A DNA stretch of 21,508 nt, taken from the NCBI GenBank assembly GCA_903772945.1, contig CAICTM010001851.1, positions 1-21,508 on the forward strand. The letters are read 5' to 3'. The notes beneath the pieces are model-generated. The model ran no database searches. It saw only the letters and a program-made list of their open reading frames with translations, and was not told the origin of the DNA. Positions 9,027 to 17,199 of the stretch are shown in pieces. The position numbers and the translations under genes are program-made. Source of the DNA: Seminavis robusta. Lineage: Eukaryota; Bacillariophyta; Bacillariophyceae; Naviculales; Naviculaceae. How positions within the stretch are numbered: position 1 is the first letter of the stretch; every line of letters starts with the position of its first letter.

Positions 9027-12000
9027 ATGGGAGCATCCAACTCCAAACTAGAGGATCTGTCGGTGGAAGATATCTGCGAGTATGTTACCCAGCTCGGTAG
9101 CAAGTACAAGAGCTATGGAGAAGCCATCAATTCGAATGCTCTCGATGGAGAGATCTTGGCTTCCATGGAGCTGGACGAGGAAATGAAAGAGACGATGGAG
9201 TGCCTAGAAATTACCAACTTTTTGCATCAACGCGTGCTATTGAAAAAGTGGCGCAAGGCCAAAGAGGTAACGGGAGAGAACGCCCCGGAAGGAAAGTCTC
9301 TTCCATCAGCCGCCGGCGTCAAACCAGAGCTCGCGAGAAGCTCTACGACCTTTTCCGCACAAACAGACGCGTCAGAAATCACTTTGGACACGGCCATGTC
9401 AACGGCAGTTTCCTCCTCCAACTATACCAGACGCATGGAAGATCAGCAAGATGAGGATGAGCGTTACTGGGGCCCGCCATGTCCGCCCGCTCCTGTACCC
9501 GTCGGTCTCGTTGTCAGTGTGGAGCAGCAGCAGCTTGTGGATACTTTTAGCCTGCCGAAATCGGAGGACCTCCTACCGGCTGATTCTCAAGACCTGCACC
9601 CCTTTCGGAGGATTGCTGAGCAATGCCTTGGGGATATGAGATCCAGTGTAGCAGAGGTCAACCTCCTGGATACCACCCATTTTGAGGACAAGAGCGGCAT
9701 GAATGTACGTTGGTGATGGACACGGCAGTTTCGGGCGTGTTTCTTCCTTCTTGTATGCTAACTCCTATTTTTGATGCTACCGTATGGTTTGTCCACGCAG
9801 AATCTTGCAGTTGTGTGGCCAGGTCAAGAGACACCAGTCAGAATGCATTTTGATAAACCCGGAGATTGGGACGCCTGTAGGCGATTCATCTTGGGGTCTG
9901 ATGAGGACTTTTACATGGAGGATTGCGCCAAGGAAATTGCACAAGAACTTGGCTTCAAAGAACCTGCGCGGTACTATGGATATGTCGTAAGACAAAATGG
10001 TGTACGAGTCGGAACTGTGTGCACTGTCGTAGAGCTCACTAAGAGCGAAGAAACGTCTCATCAAGAAAAGGTGGACATTTTGAAGTTCTGCGCCACAGCC
10101 GCAGAACGACAGATCGAAAGACGTCGCGTCTTGTTGGAGCGGACGCAGCATTTGGCACAAGGCATCGATCAACTGAAGAAGTCGGGTGTGGATCAAGTTG
10201 TCGAACCTCCTTTTGGACCTGTTAAAGCTGTCATGGCTTCTCATCTGGCAGACCGAGACACCCTGTTTCCTTATCCAACAGAACCAGAGACACATCAGCC
10301 CTACAATGGGAGCCCGACCTTGCCTCATTTCTCAAGGAGAAGCGCCCACATGCCCTCGTATTCGAATGCGCTGCAGGCCGACGCAGCGCAGCGAATGCAC
10401 CTCTCCTACTCGACGTCCCAGGTTGATCCAATCGCGAAAAATGACATGCAACGAACGGCCCAGATGAATTCTATGAAGCTGATGCAAATGGATCCTCTGT
10501 CCGAAGAAGCCAAGGTCATCCAGAAGCTGGTAGACATGACAGGAGCTCTTTTTGGAGCAGAGTACGCTTTCGTGTCTTTCCTCGACCACCAACACTTCTA
10601 CGAACTGTTTCCTACTTTTCCTCAGGGAGAAAAGGCTGTATCTGCCAAGTTTCGTTCCTTTTTGAACGATACTTGTGAGCCTTTGCGACGACACCCAATG
10701 ACCGGGGAAACTTTTGTTTATCGAGCGAGTCGGTCAGGTGCACTGTGTAACTACACCGTGATGGATCCAAGTCCACAGCATCAATGTTTTGTCGTTCACG
10801 ATGTCGCTCGAGACGAATCGTTGGTGTATCAAAAGGAGCAATATGATATTGGGTTTTACAGTGGTGCCCCCATCATTGTGAGAGGACATGCCGTGGCCGG
10901 TCTTTGCATGGTTGCCATGCAAGCAAAGAGGAACTTCAGTCGGTCCCAAGAAGCCCAACAAGAACACCTAGCCCGGTTGATCGGACAGCAGCTAGAGACA
11001 TGGGCACTTGGACAAGAGGTCAGAAAGCTTGAAAATCATCGGTCGCTGTTGCTGACCGACAACACCCAAAGCCAGGCGCTGTCACGAATGCCGTCCAACC
11101 GACCGGAAGGGCACGCGGCTCTGGTTTTCACAAGTGTCGAGGGCGTCGATGCGTTGCGAATATGCAATGGTCTCGAGAGGGCTCTTCTCCTTCACGATCA
11201 TGTAGTGCGGAGCAAGCTGGTCGAAAACGGTGGATACGAGGTTATGAGGGAAGCGGACGGTTCGTTCCAACTGGCTTTCATGGACGTTGTGGACGCCGTG
11301 AACTTCGCCCTGCAAACCCAAGAGGCACTATTCCAGGCGCCGTGGGATGAGGACATCCTCGCTCAGCCGGAGGCAAGGGCGGATTGCTCCAAGTCCTTTC
11401 GTGGCCTGCGCGTGAAGATGGCTGTTCATAGTGGCGATGTGGAACTAGCATGTGAGGCACTATCTGGCAGGGTCTCTTATACCGGCGAGACATTCCACAT
11501 TGGCAAGTGCTTGGGAAGCATGGGCCACGGCGGGCAGATCCTTGTGACGTCGGATGTTTGGGATATTGCTTCCCATTTAGTCTCAAGTACTCTGGGCTCG
11601 CCTCAAGTTCTTGACCTGGGTTGCCATGTGATGGCTTCAGGAAGCAGCGACATACATGACGGTGTCACTATTCAGAATATTATCCAATTGGTACCGAGCT
11701 CTCTGGCGCATGATTACGTTGAAAACCGGCGACTGCTGACCGGAGAACGGTGCGCTGCGGCAACAGTTGGGCGTGTATTCCCAGCTATCAAGACGACGAA
11801 AGCGGTCAGTGCTTCCTTTCATGATGCGCCGTGTTCCAGTAACAATATTTCGATCGTGTCGGTGAATACTAGCGAGGTACAAGCAATTGCAGACGATTCA
11901 AGCCTTGTGCTTGCAGCCCTTTCGAAGACCATTGATACCGTCCTGAAAGAGAACTTCGAAGGAGGATATCAATGCAAGGACTTCCTGGTAGCGTTTCACG

Positions 12001-12431
12001 CAGTTTCTGATGCAGTACGCTTCGCGTTGAAGATTCAGGATAAGCTTGAGAAGGAAAATGTTCTCGATGTTTGCTTGAAGAACAAGGTCAGGATTGGAAT
12101 CCAGGAGGGAGTCTTCGAAAGCATGGGACCTAATCCCGTGACTGGGAGGGCTGAATACTTCGGAGCTGTTTCTCAGTATGCTTCGCTTGTTGCCGAAGCC
12201 GCATCCCCGGGGTGTGTTTATTTGGGCAAGGCAGGTTCAGACCTTGACGCCTTCCTTCAACCTGTCACCAGTGGTTTCATGCTGGACTTCACTGGTCGGA
12301 GGTCCTTCCAAGGGGTAGACGAGGAGTTCATTCTGTACAAGTGCCAACCATGCAGGTCCTGGTATGATTCAATGATGGACAAACGGGCAGGACGCAGGTC
12401 CCTCCAGGCGCCTTGGCGAGATTATTACTAG
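9027..12431 (+). CDS. SAM-GAF-GAF-tandem cyclase-homology protein, predicted N-myristoylated
   Basis: Two exons, 9027-9704 and 9801-12431, give 1102 residues. The N-terminus MGASNSK fits the myristoylation rule (Gly2, Ser6). Residues about 10-77 resemble a SAM domain. A Pro- and acid-rich linker follows. GAF 1 is at about 190-336 (ARYYGYVVRQNGVRVGTVC) and GAF 2 at about 456-641 (GFYSGAPI...AVAGLCMV). Residues about 664-816 resemble a fungal-type class III adenylyl cyclase domain (ALVFTSVEG, GGYEV, RGLRVKMAVHSG, GHGGQILV). A second, more diverged copy is at about 908-1036 (KVRIGIQEG, TGRAEYFG). The metal-binding Asp and the Asn/Arg transition-state residues are replaced in both, so cyclase activity is unlikely. 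It is probably a membrane-attached sensor or scaffold for small-molecule or cyclic-nucleotide signalling, inferred from domains only. ATG 9027 is preferred because it creates the Gly2 motif. Confidence 0.75.
9705..9800 (+). other. Intron of the SAM-GAF-cyclase-homology gene
   Basis: Donor GTACGT at 9705, a branch-like GCTAAC at 9757-9762 and acceptor CGCAG ending at 9800 give 96 nt. It is phase 0. The intron length is a multiple of three and carries an in-frame TGA at 9714-9716, so retention would stop the protein after the first part of GAF 1. Confidence 0.85.
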
Positions 12432-13034
12432 CGAGAGGACTTGGCTTGACCTGCGTCCTTCTTGGATGCGCCCCCCTTGCGTTGGCGGCTATGACTTTCA
12501 TCTTGTTTTTCGGCTAGATTTGAATGCAGTACATGTAAATATGCTACATTAGACTACATTATTAGCTATGTAACGTCAAATCACTTAGAAAGCTCAGTTG
12601 TGATTGGCTGGGTGACAATCACTCTCAGGAAGGGATTGTTGATGATGGCGGAAATTGGAAAGATGGGACATTTGCTACTGGTAGGAGCGAGCGACAAACC
12701 CAGAACGTTTGATGGATCCTAGCACAGCCAAGCTGCTGGCGTGATACTATAGAAACTCTCTACCATACTGTATGGATGAGCTATGGATGTACTAGTAGAG
12801 AGTATTATGCTTGAAGTATCCGACACTCAAGTTGCCTCCTTTCTCCCCCATTGTGCAGTATTTACAATGCAAGACGAAGTTCCATTCAATAGTTCATGTG
12901 CTTGCTTGTCTGGGGCGGTGCTAGAAACTGGATCCGCGTGTATCACGTACAGCCGTACACATGCAGAGTATTTACATCAAGTTGTTTCTTCTCTGGATGT
13001 GCACAGCAATCGCCGGGCATGTGGCTTTAGCTGA
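12432..13034. other. Intergenic region between convergent genes
   Basis: This holds the 3' side of the large gene above and of the minus-strand gene. A short hairpin, GTGATTG (12600-12606) with CAATCAC (12616-12622), contains an inverted CCAAT-like core. An 83-codon plus-strand ORF (12783-13034) has an ATG but no recognisable domain and ends in the TGATCA that also forms the stop of the minus-strand gene. It is not called as a gene. Confidence 0.35.
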
Positions 13035-13779
13035 TCATTCAGAATGGGACATGTCGTCGATGATCGAGTCATCCATAATGGAGAGAACTGTTTCAATCAT
13101 GTTCATGCTGAGCTGTTGCTTCTCCTGCGTTGACACGGTTCGATGGCCATTCTGTCCTCCGCGGTTGTGCTGTGGAGAATCACGAGAACTGTTCCTTACT
13201 CCGTTGCCCATGAGGTAGATCAAAGTGAGGTTATCAGGTGAAGGAGGGAGAGAGGCGCTTGCCGCGTCGCGGTTTCCACCATTGTGAAGACGAGCAGAGG
13301 TTGGTGAAGGACTAATCATAGTTTTTGGAAGATGCAAAATTGTGAGGGAACCGTTTGCTGAGATTTCGTGGCATGTTTTCGCATGATGTGGAAATCCTTT
13401 GGTCACTGGGTGGAAGTCCACTTCTTGATTGGAGACCACCTGAGCCAATGAGATCAAGCAGGTGTACACTGTCGTCATTTTGATGGTGACCAGAGACACC
13501 CTCAAAAAAGCTTTCATCTAAGTAGTCCATGATGGAGTTCTGACCAAGTGATTTCCATTTGTCCAGTGAAAATCCATGCTTGATAAAAGGAGATGGAAGC
13601 AAACCGTTTATACTCGAAATAATGTTTTCTTCATTTTTTACCCCATATCTTCGCAAAAGGTATCTTCGAGATCTTCTTGCTTTGTGGCAGTCAACTTCCT
13701 CCCGCTTCTGCCTTTTTTGACATAGAGGACTGTGGGCTGGCTGACGTCTGTCTAGACAAGATCTAGATCTTCCATGCAT
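13035..13779 (-). CDS. Unrecognised two-exon gene, about 220 residues
   Basis: Two minus-strand ORFs in different frames join cleanly if 13439-13358 is removed as an 82-nt GT-AG intron. Exon 1 is 13779-13440 and exon 2 is 13357-13035. The product has a basic N-terminal part (QKRQKREE, ARRSRRYLLRRYG) that could act as a nuclear localisation or nucleic-acid-binding segment. An acidic, hydrophobic middle follows (MDYLDESFFEG), then a Ser/Pro/Asn-rich region and an acidic C-terminus rich in Met, Ile and Asp. No known domain is recognised. The frame stays open upstream of ATG 13779 to a TAA near 13850 and includes a 12-bp duplication, so the true start, or another 5' exon, may lie further up. A regulatory protein is possible, but function is unknown. 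The donor (GTGGTC) is weak, and a chance ORF pair or a pseudogene cannot be excluded. Confidence 0.4.
13358..13439 (-). other. Predicted intron of the minus-strand gene
   Basis: Read on the minus strand it begins GTGGTCTCC after TCAG and ends in AATCTCAG. Its 82 nt shift the frame by one, which connects the two open frames. The donor is not the usual GTAAGT/GTACGT, so confidence is moderate. Confidence 0.4.
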
Positions 13780-13788
13780 CAGCTCTTC

Positions 13789-13812
13789 AATCCCCTTAGC
13801 AATCCCCTTAGC
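13789..13812. repeat. 12-bp tandem duplication
   Basis: AATCCCCTTAGC occurs twice in direct tandem (13789-13800 and 13801-13812). On the minus strand it lies in frame just upstream of the predicted start of the unrecognised gene and would encode a repeated Ala-Lys-Gly-Ile. Confidence 0.85.
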
Positions 13813-13896
13813 AATAAGCTCACATTTTAGACTAGAGTAAAAGTCATTTTAAGACCGGGTGAAGATTAAGACCATGTAATTAATAGAGGTTCTTAC

Positions 13897-13989
13897 GTAG
13901 GATCCTACCTAGCTTCAGTAGCAGAGCAATAGAGCTGCTTCCTAAGTGTTCCGTAGAATCTTACAGGGCTCTCCTATGTAGGATCCTAC
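13897..13989. repeat. Repeated 12-bp palindrome GTAGGATCCTAC
   Basis: Perfect copies lie at 13897-13908 and 13978-13989, 81 bp apart. An imperfect copy, GTAGAATCTTAC, lies between them at 13953-13964. A dimeric regulator site or a remnant of a short mobile element are both possible. Confidence 0.7.
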
Positions 13990-14304
13990 ACAGTTAAGTA
14001 CTGTAAAGTCTTAAACTGCAGAGAAAAAGAATTCGTCATAAAAGTGAGGATATTTTCAATCAACCGTAACTCCACCAATAAGTACACTCTGATCTTGGGG
14101 AATTTAATGGGATACTCAACAACATGTGCCCTTTCGATTCAGCTACTTAGAAGTACAATATTCGAGATCCACCTCTTAAGAGAATAATCCGCGGAAAGGT
14201 CGGTCGTCGCATTTCACTCTTATGTATTCGCTCCGGTCTTTTAAAAATTGGTTGCAACTGAACATACAATTTTTAATGCAGGCCATGGAAGCAGGAGCCA
14301 ATCC

Positions 14305-14331
14305 AGAGCCAGTAGAGCCAGTAGAGCCAGT
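14305..14331. repeat. Three tandem copies of a 9-bp unit
   Basis: AGAGCCAGT is repeated three times without interruption, with a fourth partial copy after it (TAAGCC). No coding frame is supported here. Confidence 0.85.
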
Positions 14332-15124
14332 TAAGCCACTCCTCCTTTTGGATAGCCAACCAAACTAAGATCACTATGGTGTCTCTTTGCGAGAAACCCA
14401 CCCATCCCACCCAGGCTGCTCAGTGCAGTGTTTGGGTGCCAACAGCTCTGGGTTGCTTGGTGACCTAAATATCACTAATCCCACTCTGTTCCCCAACTCT
14501 AGCACTATTGTGTCAACACGGCACAACACAACTGTGCCTGGATAGTCGTAATGAACTCAATGTAATCTATATTGTGGCCAACTGAGGCAGTGGCTGGGAC
14601 TCGATGAAGACCCCTTCCATCATTGCGCTCCAGAAACCATCAAGACTTTTAAAATCATGACCCTGATGAAGGGATGGGGCAGCTTCTTAACCATGTTCTG
14701 AATCAACATGTTCTAAAGAGGTTTCTAAAGTAGCCATTTAAATACTTTTGGAATACTCCTTTCCCAACATGCTGTTCATATTCTAAGGAGACTTGCCCCC
14801 ATACGACTAATGAGGGATTGCAGCAATGAAAGTGACACTTTGAGGGCACTTCTGGAGACTTTGTGCAAAAGTTTAGCAGCTGCTGTGCCACTTAAGCTTC
14901 AACAAAAGCTTCCAACTTTTCGTTTCAACCCCTGATCTGGCGTTTGCATTTCTGACTTGGAAAAGAACCATTCCATGAGGGAGGATGTCGCTGATGAAGG
15001 TGACAAAAGAGCAGTTAACAAAGAAAACTTTAAAAGTTAGTTCCAGAGCTAGTAGACTTGTATTTCGCAAAGTGGCCATATTTCTCCATTGGAGTTTGGA
15101 GCGTGGTGCCGTGAGTTCAACTAG

Positions 15125-15138
15125 CTAGACTAGTCTAG
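15125..15138. repeat. Perfect 14-bp palindrome in a CTAG-rich patch
   Basis: CTAGACTAGTCTAG is its own reverse complement. It lies in a cluster with GCTAGCTAGC and CTACATGTAG words up to about 15195. Confidence 0.85.
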
Positions 15139-15388
15139 ACTACCAGCCTGTTTTTTTTTTGGGCCATGGCTAGCTAGCTAGGTCTACATGTAGTACTTGG
15201 TACCAGTAGTAGGGGGGCCCGGGGCTGTCTCGTGCTTATTCATGACTCGACTCGTTTTTCATCTATCATCATGCCGAAAATCGTTGTGCCAAGTGGCGAA
15301 AACCCAAACGGAACAGCAACAACACTCTGTCTTTGGATTTGGAGCTCACGACTAATCTTGCCACAAACTCAACAGAGTTCTTGAGCCG

Positions 15389-16141
15389 ATGCCATCCCCA
15401 CCACAATACACATCCACAATGCTTCAAACGCACTTTGACACGTTTTTACTCGCAGTTGCTTCGTCCACAGACAACTTCTTAGTAGGAGTTTCCTCTGGGC
15501 TGTCCACACCAGCCCCATCCACGGGAGAGTTTCTCGACAACCACTTTTTCCGAGTCAACTTCGTGGTTGCCCTTTGTAATGCCTCTGGAACCCTGCTTGC
15601 AACATATCTTGGGGACACTTTGAGGACGCTTCCCGAGATATTGCTGAAGAAGTTGGCAGCAGCAGTGTCCACCTCCTCTTCGCCAGAATCTTATCGCATT
15701 AATTTTTCGGTTCCGTCCTTCCTGGCTGCGGTAGCCTTTGCATTTTTGGCCTGGAAGGAGTTCCACGACGGAGATGGAAAGGATGAAGTTGACAACAAAG
15801 GAAGTAAGTCAGATGCAGATGACAAGAGCAGGAAGAAAGAGATCCCTCGTAATAACCAGAGCCGCCTTTCGTTCGCCATAGCCTTGCCGATGACCTTGAA
15901 TAATCTGGCTGGAGGCGTTGCAGCTGGAGTGATGGGCATTTCCATACTGGAGGCAACAGCTTATGCATTCGTGGTGTCACTGGGATCCATGTCGTTGGGA
16001 CATTCCTTGGCGACGCGGGTAGTGAGCATGCAGCAGCAGAGTACTAGCCCGCAAGGTAGAAGGGATGCCAGTCGATGGTGCCGAAATATTGCTGTGCTTG
16101 TGTACGTCTTGCTCAGCTTGCAGTCATTCATGGGGGTTTAA
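15389..16141 (+). CDS. Six-TM membrane protein, MntP/YtaF-like (putative metal transporter)
   Basis: This 250-residue protein has six likely membrane spans: about 16-37, 54-75, 107-122, 160-182, 185-206 and 232-248. They fall into two halves of three, separated by a highly charged loop (124-158, rich in Asp, Lys and Ser). The first span of each half carries a matching motif, STDNFLVGVSSG and TLNNLAGGVAAG. This pattern is seen in the bacterial manganese exporter MntP and the sporulation protein YtaF, where the motif residue is usually Asp. Here the first half keeps an Asp and the second has Asn. I infer a cation, possibly manganese, transporter of unknown membrane. ATG 15389 is used; ATG 15419 would remove ten residues and is also plausible. 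It is intronless. The family call rests on pattern, so substrate is uncertain. Confidence 0.6.
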   Translation: MPSPPQYTSTMLQTHFDTFLLAVASSTDNFLVGVSSGLSTPAPSTGEFLDNHFFRVNFVVALCNASGTLLATYLGDTLRTLPEILLKKLAAAVSTSSSPESYRINFSVPSFLAAVAFAFLAWKEFHDGDGKDEVDNKGSKSDADDKSRKKEIPRNNQSRLSFAIALPMTLNNLAGGVAAGVMGISILEATAYAFVVSLGSMSLGHSLATRVVSMQQQSTSPQGRRDASRWCRNIAVLVYVLLSLQSFMGV

Positions 16142-17199
16142 ACCAAAAAGGAAAGCAAAAGTTACAAGTTGTACTACTTTACCATTGTTACAGTGTTTCT
16201 GTCCTCCTTCGTTGATCCATGATGTATTCTCTGAATGATTCTTCATTCGTTGGCTCAGCGGTTTCGACGAATTTGATTGAGGTAGAGGATGCTTGCATGA
16301 TGAGCCAAGAATGAGAATGACATCGCGGTACGAGCCCGGTACAGGGCACGGTAGCTATTAATAGAGCGCGTCATAATCTCGACAGTAGCCTTGATTGCTT
16401 TCGGTTGCCCTCTAGTAGCGAAGCATGCTCAGGATGTTGGCCTAGGATCTTTACGTTGAAAGGGTTGCCGACAAACGTCTTGCTGTCGCTGACACAAGCG
16501 ACGTCCAACTCGCACAGCTCCAATCTTGCAGCAAGGACCGCTCGTTTTATTTCCCGCTTCATCCGTGCCAGGAATGGAAGCAACCATTGTGGTGCGTGCA
16601 AATTTCGCCAGATGGAGGGGTTGAGGATAGGTCCAATCATGGAGAGGACTTTTCCCATATCGTGCCTGGCACTACCTCCTGGAACTGGCCAGCTATGGCC
16701 AACTATTAATAGCTAGCTAGGTACCGTAGGTGGGAGTCAGACGGTAGCTTCTGGTACCTTGATGCTTCTCTTGAAAGGGTCGCGGAGACTGAGACTCCGG
16801 GTAGCATTCTTCGGAACAAGTGTTTAGCCGCTTGTGCTGGCTAAAATCTCAGCCATCAACCAGTAACCACTCAAAGAATTACAGCAGTGCGCCATTCAAG
16901 AACGTCCTTCCCGCTTACCCGACGTGCCTGGCGCTGTCGCCCAATCGAAGCAGCGTCGACGAGGGAAAGGAAGATCGAGTGGAACAAATGAGGCAAAGGC
17001 GACTTCGCAAACTGAGAAGGATTTGCCGTGCTGTACCAGGTAACTGTAGTGCTGTGTTTGAGTTGGTTGTAGTCAGATAAGATAGGCGAGGGATCCTCCA
17101 AGGCATTCCTGGTGAGCGGCAAAGAGGCGGTAGGCTTACAGAAGCAGTGGCAGTAGGGAAGATACACTGTGTGTACTAGCTAGAAAGGCTACCAGGACC
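16142..17199. other. Intergenic region before the DUF6824-like gene
   Basis: No supported gene, though a 95-codon minus-strand ORF (16658-16371) is listed separately. GGTAC/CTAG-type palindromic words cluster at 16327-16360 and 16700-16760, and again near 17175. The final stretch gives the 5' UTR of the next gene. Confidence 0.4.
16371..16658 (-). CDS. Possible small or relic gene, 95 residues, unrecognised
   Basis: This minus-strand ATG ORF has an amphipathic Arg/Lys/Leu-rich middle (FLARMKREIKRAVLAARLE) and a mix of residues more protein-like than the opposite-strand frames. It has no clear domain, no signal peptide and no neighbour that explains it. It could be a relic of a larger gene or a chance ORF. 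Confidence 0.15.
   Translation of the reverse strand: MGKVLSMIGPILNPSIWRNLHAPQWLLPFLARMKREIKRAVLAARLELCELDVACVSDSKTFVGNPFNVKILGQHPEHASLLEGNRKQSRLLSRL

Larger units (their letters stand above)
13813..15388. other. Long intergenic region with palindromes and short repeats
   Basis: No supported gene. It contains the repeated 12-bp palindrome GTAGGATCCTAC (13897-13908 and 13978-13989), a 9-bp triplet repeat at 14305-14331, a T-run near 15151, and a dense cluster of CTAG palindromes at 15121-15215. Two short minus-strand ORFs (15079-14873 and 14891-14703) have no recognisable domain and could be a decayed element. The last 150 bases should hold the promoter of the next gene. Confidence 0.4.

Noticed and set aside
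13300..13520. Frame change in the minus-strand gene read as a frameshift mutation
   Set aside because: An 82-nt GT-AG intron explains the change without assuming damage, so a pseudogene call was not made.
14703..15079. Two adjacent minus-strand ORFs that might be a decayed element
   Set aside because: The segments look faintly protein-like, but no motif could be named and no splice or single-base change clearly joins them.
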